A stretch of DNA of 64,000 nucleotides from Luidia sarsii (taxonomy: Eukaryota; Echinodermata; Asteroidea; Paxillosida; Luidiidae). The notes under the pieces are model-generated. The model worked only from the letters and a program-made list of their open reading frames with translations, was not told the origin of the DNA and did not search any database. Of the stretch, positions 10,901-21,656 are shown piece after piece. Location: positions 16,342,359 through 16,406,358 of the forward strand of contig OX465111.1 of assembly GCA_949987565.1 (NCBI GenBank), read 5' to 3'. The position numbers and the translations under genes were made by a program. Positions within the stretch are counted from its first letter, which is position 1. The number at the start of each line of letters is the position of its first letter.

Positions 10901-13900
10901 TCCAAAATGTTTGTCAAATTTAGAAATCTGTATTTTCCAATGCAGAATTAAACAATGCTGTGTTTTCCAATACAGAATTTAACGATTCTATGTTTTCTGA
11001 TACCCGGAACATTTTTTAACAATGCTGCATTTTCTAATAGAGAATTGTTGAATTTTGGGTGTTTTTGATTTTTTCATGTTCAGTAACACCAGATGTGCTC
11101 AACCGTCTCTCGGAGCAGTTTGTAAAATCTAGCCTTCTCCTCCAAGACAAGGACAGTCTCCTGACGTTGGTCATCCATTTTATTTGCCGCTCAGGCAGCG
11201 GGGCCTTCAAGCTCCTCTGTTTTCTTCTGGACCGGGCCTGCGACGGGGGCCCTGATTCAAAGGTCAACGAGCACGTGCGGAAGACCTGCGGGCTGATATT
11301 GGTAGGACTGTATTGCCTTTCTCCCAGAAATGCCCACACACCCATTTAACCCTACTTCTTGTGTTCTGTGCCCATCCCTATTGAGTATTCCACAAAAGGC
11401 ACTAGCCCACAAGAAGGGGCAATTAGAAAGCCAGTACACGTACAAAAAAACTCTACATAAAGGATATCATCAGCTGGCCCAGGCCCCGAATGGTATGCCA
11501 CGGTTGACTTAAAGGGATGATTTCAATCCTGCTTGTGACAGCCACAACCAAGAAATGATTTAAATTATATTCCACTGCCATTTTCACTTGCAACTTTAGT
11601 TAGATTAGAGTTACACTGGTTGATGAGACGCATGCATTTTCACAGAACCAACCCAAACAGAAATGACTAAACCAATTCTTTGTTACGGTCGCCAAAATGC
11701 ACTCCTGGAAATGTGGAGGCTTCAAAAGACGGTTGTTGTTAGAGTGTTTGTGCTCTTGGTTTTTGTAGTAGTTATTATAAAAATGATTGTGAACAAAATT
11801 GCCAACTACTGACTGACTCCCTGGCTAAAATGACCAAAACTGTAAACAAATAACTATTTCATTTTCTGTCATAGGACCTGCTGATTTTAGATCTGCAGTG
11901 GTCGGTCTACAGTCAGACTGGCAGCCTCTCACTAGCCCAGCAGACGGGCACCTCAGCCCAGTCAGAGATCAGTGAGATTCCATTCCTGACAGAGCTACAG
12001 AAGCATACCAACACATTATGCACTGACTTACTGACTGCGAACAGCCAAAGGTATGCATGAGATGGCCATCTGGACACATGAACATTATTCAAGCCTGCGG
12101 GAATGGGGGGTGCTTAGGGGGGTGCATCACCCCCAACTTTTAGGATGGGGTGATGGAATATGCCACAGCACGCCCTGTTTTTAACATTAAAGCACAAGAC
12201 ATTAAAGCACACCATGTCATGAGAATCCATCTTACAATTCCCAGCACCCCCTTACAAAAAAGGGGTTCCTGCAGGCCTGACATTATTATAACCATATCTA
12301 ACCATAAACTAAGACATATGTCTTGCAAACTGCTTCTTAAATCTCTACATATAGGGGTTGAGATTTTGTTCCTAGGAAGAACAAGCTAGGATCAAAATGT
12401 CAAGCCCTGTAAATTTACACCTTCTCTAATTATCTAGCCATTGTTCTATGGTTATTACCATGTATCAAATTAACCACATAGGACAATGAACAATGTTTAA
12501 TTTCATTCAATTGATTTTGGTTACAGGCAGAATTTGTTTTTAAATGTCACTAGAAACACATGAACTTGAAATTTAACCTCCTGCAATGTCTAAATTTTGT
12601 CAACCGGTGCATCAAATTCATTTCTTTGCAGTATCATATAATGTATACTTATTTTCTATGTGCTCGTCAATGCAAAATTTGCCTTAATCTTGCTTCACAT
12701 GACTATGGAAAGCCAGATCAACACAGAAATGTTTTTCTAAATTTTGACATTAATTTGTAAACAAGAATAAATCTCGGGTTTCCCCTATGTAGGTCGCCGT
12801 GGTTACAGAGGCTTCTTGGTCTCATTGGCATACACTGTGGTGAGAGTTGTACCACTGACATACTGGCATTTGTGCTCATCAAACAGTCTACCACCTCCAA
12901 GGTATGTCCCTTAGAAGTTACTGCTACCTCTCCTAAACCCAGCTAAGATAGTTGACTGAGTGCATGTACCTCTTATGGCAGAAATAGTCAACTTTCCTTT
13001 GATTGAGAAATTATTAACTTTGATTAATATTACTACCTGCACCTCAAGAATACCAGGACCATTTGATGACGTTGTTAATTTTCACAAGGTGAGGATTATT
13101 ATCATTATCAAAAATTAGGAGGGCCATGCTAGCAGGACCTCCCTCAAAGGCAGAGAGAGGATTATTATTTTCATAATTTTTATATAAAGGGAAATTTAAT
13201 AAAGGAAACTTTGATAACTTTTCTGAATGTAAATAGGTTTTATGTCTGCAAACTTCACCCTTTCAAGAGGTTAAGAACTACCCAAAATACAAAATTTCCT
13301 GAGTTAACTGTACAAGGGATAATTGATATGCAGAATGATAACCATAGTAGTGATATTGGTCTCTCTCTGTAGGTGAAGCTTTTCACCTCCCTACAGTCAG
13401 AGATGGAGGCATCCCTTCCCAACATTCTGGCTAAGACACTGAGCAAGACCATGAATCAACTGCAACGTATTGAAAAAGAAGAGGTGAGTAACTCCTCGCC
13501 TGTTTGAAGACCTGACATTGCTCAGCATTCATGCCAATATCCCCCAGTGTTACCTAAAGGGTGCACAATGCTATGTATTGAATTGTTTTTTGTATTAAAT
13601 ATTCACATCTTTTACACAAGTGGGGAAGTTCTTACATTGTGAATGGGAATATTTGGTCTGAAATCTTCCCATTTTTGATTACAGTTCTCATTTAGTTACA
13701 GATTGTTAATAGAAGAAATTCTCTTTTTTTTTTACCTCGAGACGCTGCAACTGCTCCTTAACCTGACCGAGTTGGTCAAGTGGGAGACGGACGGGGAGGG
13801 GCGGAACCTACCCAGGTCAAAGTTAAGGGTGGCCCTGGTGCCCCACCTCCACTCCCTCTCCACCCAGCTGCACCACACCCGCCTGGCCGTGGCCACCCAG

Positions 13901-16900
13901 ACCATGGAGCTCTTGCACCTGATTGGCCGGCCCGAGACCGTCACCATGGTGACACTGGTGGGAGTGTCCCAGTCCACGGCCGAATTCTTCTTCACTGCAA
14001 TGCACATGAAAAAAGGTTAATGAAAGTTACCTTTGTCTTTGGTCATGCCAGTCATTCACAGAACCTTCTTCTGGATATCGACAAAAGTTGGAAAGTTGGA
14101 AGTGCTTGCACTCATCCAGGACATTCTTGAGACATTTATCTACAAAGCAGAGTATCTAAGACCTACAACCATCTTAAATTTCTTCATGTAACCATCAAAC
14201 TTAACCATCAAGCGTAACTGGATGTTAATATCTACAGCTCAAGGCCACACCTTACTATAGTCTACTAAGAACTAATAAGTGGGAAGAATGATAAGAGTCA
14301 ACTTGCCTGTGCCATCCAGGGAAGTGAAGCTTAGTCCGTAACACTGCCAATCTGGGCCTTGTAGTCATTTCCACTGTCCCAGATATCCAGTGTGTTGCTG
14401 GCAGTTTGCAGTATGCATTAATGGATGCATTTCTATCTCATAGATCCTGTACGCAGACAGCGTGTACTCCAGCACTGTCTGCAACACTTGGCCTCCTGGT
14501 GCCAGCTACCCATGGGTCAACAGTTGGTGCTCAGAACGCTCATGGAGGGAATTGCCAACAGGGTAAGGTGTCAGCCTTAAACAACCCTACTCATGCTGAT
14601 TCTGAGACTGCAATCATTAACTGATGTATAGCGCCATCTCAGGGGATCTCACCCCTATTTTCATTCAGATGCAAACAAGAATCCAATTTTAAAATTTAGT
14701 GGGCCTCACGTTTCGATCCTAGCAGGACCTTTCTCAAAGGCAGAGAATCCAATTTTTTGAATTCCAACCTTTCTCAAAGAATCCAATTTTTTGGGAAGTT
14801 GTGTCTAATTCCTCACTTCTGTCCCCTCGGTTTCTTTTTGCGGTCACAGCAAAACTGCTGTCTGTTTGGCGGCACGCCGGGCATCAAGATTGAGAGTGCC
14901 CCTCTGCGTGAGAAGCCCACCTCCCTGCTGCAGGAAAACCAGAAGTTTGCCAATGCCTTCTTCACCATGCCAGCCAGCAGCTCGGCTGTCTTCCATGCCG
15001 GCACCATTGGCCAAGGCCTGAAGCACAAATCCAGTTCATTCAAGGTTTCCAAGGTTTGTCCCAACCCCCCAAAGTGTGGTGTTCCAGTTTTATCTTGTAA
15101 TTGCCACCGTGAGAAAGAAGTTCCTCTTTTGTAATATACATTATTGTTGAAATCTCACAAATGCAGAGGGCTCAATTTTTTATCATAGCAGGACCTTCCT
15201 CAAAGGCAGAATGCCTGTGAATGATTCTGGGTTTGCCAGAATCAAAATTTCAGGCCCTCTTCACTTCACTTTAACCCCAACGCTGTGCACCTCCCACACA
15301 GGACACACACTGTATACTGCAATTTACCACAGTGCCCACAGGGGTGTAGGCTCACATACCACAGGTCACCACAAAAACCCCACTGTGGAATGTCCTGGTG
15401 CATGGCCCTTATCCTCCCACAGGAAAAACCATGTGTGGTTAATTGTGGTTTCAATGCCGGTTAGGGTTAAAGAATCTGTCTTTTGCTTTGTCCAACTGAT
15501 CTGACACACAATCCCTCATTGTCTGACAGGAGGAGACCCTGTTGAACTGCCAGTATTTCCTGGACACACTCTTGGCTTGCTGTTCCATCCTGGACAAGTC
15601 TAGGGGCCCTTCGTCACCCCTAAGCATCCAACCAGTGGATGAGAAGGCAGCTAGGACCTTAGCCACCTTGCTGGTGGAGATTGCCTGCCCAGATATGACC
15701 CATATGGGCGTTATGTGGCCAGAGGAGGAGCACATGAAGCTAACTGTTGAGAGGTAGGATCTGAACCGTATTGGCTTATGAACCATTTTATGAACCTGCA
15801 TGTATTTAAAAACAGAGGTGTCAATAACATCATCTCACTCAATGTATACACAATTGGCTATTCAGTGTCTAACATGTTAACATTAAGCTGTGTTATTTGA
15901 AGTAAATCTTAAAAAAAAAAAAAGATAAGTGAAAGTGATAGGGAAATCTTAAACAATTTAGTTTAGTCCCAAAATCATGTGAACAAAGATTGTGAGGAAG
16001 AAAATAGACTTGATGCTCTTAGTCATTATCTTGGTCTTGCTGATCACTGTCTTTGTGTGCCTTGATTGTAAAAGTGAAATAGTTTGCTGTCATTAATAAT
16101 GCCTACATGAACTTTATTCCAGGGACTTATTCGTCAAAAGACGATTTGAAGAGAATCCACTGCTTTGGGACGTCCTAGAAATAGTCAGTAAAGGTGAGAA
16201 TTAACCAATTCATTCTCGCACTGCCTTTCCTAGAAACACAATAACCTATGGCCATGCTGACATTGACATAAGTCCTATCAATGAACTAAATTTCTGACGC
16301 TAGACTACTGACCAGTATATTTTTTAGTCTTTGATATTTCAGATCATTCTAGTCAGAAAGGTTTGTCACCTTTTTGTTACCTTGGAACACATTTTGGAAC
16401 ACATTGTATTCAATATCATGGGCATTGTGATAATTGGTTTTTATCACTCTTGGAAAGAATATGACTCTCTGCTAAAGTAGGGTTTGATGTACCATTGGTT
16501 TATATGTAGTTCCTGCAGCACTGTGCCAGTGTACAGTACTGCTGTACAGTGTACACGCAACGTTGATTACATTCTGGGACACCAGCCGAGGACTACGAGG
16601 GGATAACTCACCAAGTCAGCTGAGGGTGACTTGCAGATTACTGGAATGTATGAATCAGGTGCGACAGCTGTCAAAAGAAAATGTTTAATTACATCTCAGA
16701 TATTGTGTTGACCATGTTGATTTTTACAATACCAAAGAACATTTAATTGGACTTTGAACTTGAACCCATGCCTCTAGTTTAACCAGTGTTACACCGCCTG
16801 AGCTATCCAGCCCTTAAGTGGAGGCAAGCACAAAATAATAGTCAACTATCTTTCGAACCTCACACCAAGTAGAAAGTAATGAACATGTAGTGTATCCTGA

Positions 16901-18331
16901 ATATTGAAAGATACTCTGTAATTGTATTATTATGCAATTCAGTACGTGTGTGTCAAGGAAAAATAATATTCTTTGTATTGATATTCTTCTGATGAATTTT
17001 GGGTTTTCAGTCTGGTTACCTACCTCCTCCTCTGTGCTACTGTAGTCTTCTGATACCCAGTCTGGCACCCAGTGAAATCTGCCTTCTGCTCACAACCATA
17101 TGGGCTTTCCTGAAGGTAAGATATAAATTGTTAAGATTGAAATTGTTAGGATTGAAATTGTTCTGATTAAAATGATACTCTTTTGATGTTGTAGTCAGAG
17201 TTATCTCCATAGGATCGTGCACAAATGTATACAAGCAATCTTCGCAATGCCAATGAAACTATCACAATGCCATATCAAGAGCTAGGTACATGTACATCAC
17301 TGCATACTGACTTGCCCAAATTCAAACCTACAATTTGTAGATCTTAAAAGCTATTATAAAGTACCAGCCACAAGAATATCCATTTGGCCAACCAAAGAAA
17401 TTTCAGTGTTGCCCAACTAACTAGACACACAAAGGGAAAGAAAGACATGACCATCATCTTTCTGCATTGTCTTATATTTGCCTCTGAATTATTGCTATTA
17501 CCTGTTGTATACTTGCAAACAAATATTGGTATGTGGTTTTGAGCATCAAGCAATTGTCAGTGGTTGTACAGTTTGCTATGTAGTATGCCTGGCAGCATCT
17601 GATCAGTTCCCGAAATAAATTTAATCTTTTGAAACAGGAAAACCCGCCAAGCTTCAACAATCCACTCAGCAAGCCAGACCTCAGCGGCAAATACATCAGC
17701 TCCTTCCCTCCAGGTAACGTTGAGCCCAGCTTGACACTGAGCTCTAGAAATACCCACAGGGAATATCTTTGAATAACTAGCACCAAATCAGCCACTTCCT
17801 GCAGTGCCTGATGCCAGACTCACAACGTTTTCACGTACATAAGCTTGAGGCTCTGGGCATGGCTGCCTTGTAGGGATTCCTACCGAATGCTGACACTGAC
17901 AAACGGAATAGCACATTATACACGTACAAGCCGACTTATGTAACTATCTACTGGTATGACTGTGAATAGGTATCCTGACCATGGGGCATAATGACACTAG
18001 GCTCCCTATAACTAAGTGATTAATCTAATCTTTATATTGAAGATTGATGAATGAGGGTTTACGGTGATCATTAATGTTGATGCTACCGTACTGTTGATAA
18101 TGATATTGATTTTGGATACTGATCCCCAATTTTTATTTTGCAGTTATAACCGTCAAATATGCAGAGGTGATTCATGCCATTGTCCACAAGAACATCGGCC
18201 AGTTTGGTGACCTTTACCCCCAGCTCTTCCCATCCCTGGTGCCCATTGCCTCTCCACCGGTAACCACACCCCCGGTGGTGATCAGTGCACCAGCACAGCA
18301 ACAGGCAGCAGCTGGTACCCCGTCACGATAG
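4907..18331 (+). CDS. INTS5: Integrator complex subunit 5, 20 exons, complete
   Basis: Subunit of the nuclear Integrator complex, which cleaves snRNA and promoter-proximal Pol II transcripts. Exons: 4907-4933, 6033-6231, 6747-6850, 7350-7458, 9310-9448, 9929-10121, 10773-10887, 11084-11301, 11875-12050, 12793-12901, 13373-13483, 13742-14015, 14444-14562, 14850-15053, 15530-15753, 16123-16193, 16510-16658, 17011-17115, 17638-17713, 18144-18331. All 19 junctions are GT-AG and phase-consistent; total 969 residues (human about 1,019). Family blocks include [93 protein letters not shown] and CPDM...[13 protein letters not shown]. The alpha-helical N- and C-terminal INTS5 domains are both covered. 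The start is a tiny 9-codon exon (MSTIHASPE) with context GCGCCATGA; it is the least certain exon. The C-terminus ends in a Gln/Ala-rich tail. Confidence 0.95.
5191..5373. mobile_element. CGCAGTGGC MITE (family A), copy 1, 9-bp target duplication
   Basis: A 183-bp element whose first and last roughly 45 bases are inverted repeats (CGCAGTGGCTGTTGTTACGG and complement). It is flanked by exact 9-bp repeats TTTAACATA (5182-5190, 5374-5382). A 9-bp duplication with long terminal inverted repeats suggests the Mutator superfamily. It lies in INTS5 intron 1. Confidence 0.85.
5691..5887. mobile_element. CGCAGTGGC MITE (family A), copy 2, diverged
   Basis: Same ends as copy 1, 197 bp, with a partly duplicated GGCAGTCGTCCGT segment near its left end and several mismatches. 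The flanking 9-mers (TTGATATAT and ATAAAATAT) match at only 6 of 9 positions, as expected of an older insertion. Also in INTS5 intron 1. Confidence 0.75.
7515..9245. repeat. Degenerate minisatellite interrupted by a DNA transposon
   Basis: On either side of the 1.45-kb element (7515-7621 and 9078-9245) the sequence is a decayed tandem array of about 25-30 bp units resembling GGGCACCAAGGCATTGACCA. It reads as one array split by the insertion. In INTS5 intron 4. Confidence 0.55.
7627..9072. mobile_element. 1.45-kb non-autonomous DNA transposon (CAGGG...CCCTG)
   Basis: Terminal inverted repeats CAGGGCAGGAA on the left and TTCCTGCCCTG on the right, with CATTG directly repeated at both flanks. 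Both subterminal regions carry many short repeats of TTGCCGTGCCCTTTT and its complement, a typical arrangement of transposase-binding sites. The interior has a hairpin around 7998-8050 (CACGGACGG ... CCGTCCGTG-like arms around a run of A/T). No transposase frame. CAG ends resemble hAT elements, but an 8-bp duplication is not visible, so the superfamily is open. Confidence 0.6.
9559..9690. mobile_element. Family C MITE fragment
   Basis: Begins GTCGATTTCATCAAACCC, contains CAATCGCAAGATGATGAG and TTACGATGCATCATAA. It shares these landmarks in the same order with copies at 10590, 50693, 62187 and 63863. In INTS5 intron 5. Confidence 0.6.
10146..10483. mobile_element. piggyBac-type MITE (TTAA), copy 2
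   Basis: A 338-bp element with the same AGCCCCTACACAACATTG ends as the copy at 1562 and an interior that is the reverse complement of it. The left flank is TTAA (10142-10145); the right flank has decayed to TTGG. It lies 24 bases past the donor of INTS5 exon 6. Confidence 0.85.
10590..10733. mobile_element. Family C MITE, near-complete copy
   Basis: About 144 bp with inverted ends: GGATTTTACAAAGCCTTACG on the left and GAGTTTGGTGAAATCGATC on the right, with ATCGTCTTGCGATTGATCGC inside. It ends 39 bp before INTS5 exon 7. Confidence 0.7.
14691..14743. mobile_element. Short family D insertion with 13-bp target duplication
   Basis: A 53-bp piece of the family D hairpin arm (GGGCCTCACGTTTCGATCCT, then CTTTCTCAAAGGCAG) between exact direct repeats AGAATCCAATTTT at 14678-14690 and 14744-14756. 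In INTS5 intron 13. Confidence 0.75.
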
Positions 18332-19044
18332 AAACCCGCCCATTCCCCTCCACTGCATGTATCAGATCTTTAGAACTAAAGCAGTCACTGGTATTTTCAG
18401 GGTACCAACCAAAACTGGGAGCCTCCACTGTGATAAATTTCATTGGCCTATGGGGCCTGTTATCATTCACAAAGCTTCGGTCACATTTATCTTACATTTC
18501 CTCGACGCAAACGTCATATCTATCATATTTTTCTTACTTGTTATAATATCACAGGCATCTAAAAACAAGCGTTTGGCCCCAGTTTCTTGGGAAATACCTT
18601 GTACCTATCAAACCAACAAACCTTCCAATTTGGAAACAAACAGAGATGAAGCATGAGCCCGAGCCTAAGCCTTCATTTCGAAAACAGCCATATTGTACTC
18701 CAGTGTTCAAGTCAACCTCCAAAAGTCCAATGCTGAGCCTGTGATCTTAATGCATAAGGCAAAGACCTAGTTGAACAACTAAAATATGTGTGAAGACGAT
18801 AATTTAACCCATGGATCTAAAGCCATTTGGCACTGAATCAAATTGCTCAAGTGCAACTTTGGAATTCCACTCCGACTGTGGCATTGCTAAGGAGAGGAGC
18901 ATGAGACGGATGCCATCCCCGAGACACAAATTGTCACCAGGGAGGTGTTTCATATATACTGAATCACAAGATTTGAAGGATTGCATAGTGGAAGTACAAA
19001 GTGGATGGCTTGTGGTGACACCATGTAATACATCTCTTAAATTA

Positions 19045-19060
19045 GGCTCTGAAAAGAGCC
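19045..19060 (-). repeat. Histone-type stem-loop motif in INTS5 3' UTR (antisense)
   Basis: The minus strand reads GGCTCTTTTCAGAGCC, identical to the classic metazoan histone mRNA 3' stem-loop. No histone gene lies upstream on that strand. The flanking sequence (GGTGACACCATGTAATACAT on +) resembles that beside the copy at 61435, so it belongs to a repeat family. It is most likely a repeat-derived look-alike. Confidence 0.7.
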
Positions 19061-19308
19061 GGTAGACTTGACAATAATTACTTTGCTTCAACAATGGTTT
19101 AATTTGAAAATATGCCAAAACATAGATAAGACTAAACTGAACAAGTGAGAAAATTTTGTTTTTCGTATCTTTGAATGTATCCATAGGGTCATCTTGAAAA
19201 TCTATCCCTACTTCAGTATGAAGGTTTTGTATGCTGAACACGCCACATTGTACATGTATGTAAATATAACGCCTTGGCTTTTTACCGATGGGTCATTTGT
19301 ACAAAAGC

Positions 19309-19314
19309 AATAAA
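19309..19314 (+). terminator. INTS5 polyadenylation signal AATAAA
   Basis: Canonical AATAAA, 978 bases after the INTS5 stop and before the next convergent gene. No other equally placed hexamer was seen between 18332 and 19309. Confidence 0.6.
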
Positions 19315-19664
19315 GAAAAACTGTACAGAAACGGAAAAGCTGTATTCAGTAGTGTTTTATTGCAAAAATAGTTTGTTTTCCAATAAGCAATATTAACATG
19401 GCCCCTTATATGCCTTGCCTGAATTTTAAAGAGTAACTTAAATCTTCACTGTGAGACTGATACTTTAAAGGCAATTGATACATATCCTGCAAACCTTTGT
19501 AAAGGCGGTCTACAAAAAGTGGCTGAATATTTATTTGGCTTTTAAAAAATTATCCAAACTGCAAAAAGCTTGGCAAGGGATTGTTTCTGGCAACTCGTAC
19601 TACGGGGTGTTTGTTGCATTTCTAAAGATCACTGGACATAGAATGCGTAAAGATAGCCCTGCAA

Positions 19665-19825
19665 CCGATTTCAAGAAACTTCAAACGTTGCGTATGCAAC
19701 ATTTTGTTGCATAACTTACGCAACATTTTGCTGCCTTTGCTAAATACTGCTGAAAAGAGTCAGAGGTGCAAGACGTACGCAACATTTGTACGTTGCGTAA
19801 CTTAGGCAACTTTGCTTGAAATCGG
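19665..19825. mobile_element. Family F MITE, copy 1
   Basis: Begins CCGATTTCAAGAAACTTCAA and ends TTGCTTGAAATCGG, with several internal copies of TTGCGTAAGTTATGCAAC-like inverted units. Other copies are at 55481-55650 and 60492-60637. Confidence 0.7.
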
Positions 19826-21259
19826 CAACTGTTTATTAGTCAAAATTATGCAATAAACTAAAGACAGCACTTAAAGACTAACTAACTGGGAAGATTGCAT
19901 AAGAGTTCATAGAAACAACTACTTCACCAGATGAATCTACGTGATACCCAAATACAATTTTTTTTAATAAGTTTTGGCTTTCAATGAGTAATTGAGATAC
20001 TTGTTGATATCAAACAAACAAGTTCTTTGCTCATTTTGAACATATGCGCACACCTCCTGAGTTTCTATGCGTAGTTCTGAGGAAATGCAGTACTTTCAAA
20101 AAGTTTCAATATGTGGTACCAAAGTACCAATAAAGCACCAAAGGGATCCATTGAATAAGAAATTCTTTTTCATTCTTCAATGGTATGTGTATCTACCAAG
20201 TGCAAAATTACATATATGTTTTTCAAAATGGGCTTATGTGTACCAATTTGCCTGTGTAGTTGTGTGCATGACACAACTCGTCCTGTTGTGGATGATGGGG
20301 TTAATAATAATCCAACATTACTTAATTTGTTAATTGCACCAATATAGTCACAGAGATGCAATCTTAATGTACACCCGTTTTATGATAATTAGTCATGGAG
20401 CGGAAAACAATGTTACCACTCACCATTGATAACAAGTTTGTGTGGAGAATTCAAGGTTTGAGTTGCCATTATTTCAAAGTCGAAACAAAGCCAACTGAAA
20501 ATTCAGCTGACAAAAGTGTTGGCAAATACTACATAATACATGGCTGTTGGCAAAACTCTTCAAACTGCAGATTTGAAGCAATAAGAGTGATTCTAGTTCA
20601 TATCTTGTACCTGAAGTATGACATACAATGGGCTATGTACCTTACTGACCTTGAATAATCGTCTACATGTACATTAATTAATTAATAAACAATATTAATT
20701 TAATTAATAAATTCATAAACAAAAGTATACTTTACATAAATATACAAAGTTAGGCATATAATATAGAAATTAAGTACAAAGTGCATTTTACTTGCATGGT
20801 GCATATAATAATACATACATAATGGAGCATAATAAATTTTTGATTGTTCAAAATTGCTGTAAAAAGAATAAAATATGCGTCATTAGTGTTGCGTTATAAA
20901 TTTTTAATATATTTCAACATTATAAAAATTATTAAGTGTTATGTTAGCTTAATAAATTGTAAATATCCATGGCGATTCTTAAGGGAATTAAGGGGGAAAA
21001 AAGCTGACTATAAGACAGGCCACATACAGGGCTGGACGGAATGAGAAGTTGCAAGCTCAACCTTCAACCTAGAGGATTCAGGTTTGAGTCCTCTTTTGGT
21101 GTATTATTCTTTGTGTAATTCAAATTCACTGCATCTGACTTTCTATACCATTGAAGGAATGAAACGGACTGGACGGCTTGGGTCGTAGACTTTTTCACCA
21201 TTGACCCTGATGTCATAAGTTAAAGATTGTTTCAGGGAGTCTCTTCTTGGCTCACTTCA

Positions 21260-21655
21260 GGAATCATGTTGGTAGCCCCATATTGGTAGACCCAAGATGG
21301 TAGACCTAAGATGGTATACCAACGCCAGTAAAAAATGGCAGACACAAAATGGTAGATTTAAGACTGAAGCTACATGTAAACATGATGGTAGATTCATGCT
21401 AGAAATGGTGGGCTCAAGTTAAAAAACAGCAAAGGCAGATCCAAATTGGAAATCCCATGATCGAAGACTTGAGATCGAAGACCTAAAGAGGGTAGACTGA
21501 CAATAAAGGGTGGATTCAAATTGATTGGCTCACAGCGTTAGACACAAGCTGATAGCCCAAGATGGTGGACCAAGTTAGAAGACGGCCGATCTGAGATTGT
21601 AACTAATCAAGACAAGCTTCCAAAGAAGGTAGACCCTAGGTGGTAGACCCCGTGC
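21260..21655. repeat. Degenerate short tandem repeat near TTLL11 3' end
   Basis: Roughly 20 decayed copies of a 15-20 bp unit like AAGATGGTAGACCC. The array ends abutting the TTLL11 stop codon, so it is probably transcribed as 3' untranslated sequence. Confidence 0.65.
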
Positions 21656-21656
21656 T

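Larger units (their letters stand above)
18332..21656. other. Convergent 3' region between INTS5 and TTLL11
   Basis: 3.3 kb without a recognisable gene. The left kilobase is the INTS5 3' untranslated region, up to the poly(A) signal at 19309. It also holds a family F MITE (19665-19825), a very AT-rich stretch (20640-20960) and a degenerate repeat (21260-21655) that is probably TTLL11 3' untranslated sequence. Short open frames here have no recognisable similarity. Confidence 0.7.

Noticed and set aside
19045..19060. 3' end of a histone gene on the minus strand
   Set aside because: No histone coding sequence lies upstream on that strand, and the motif recurs in a repeat family with shared flanks.
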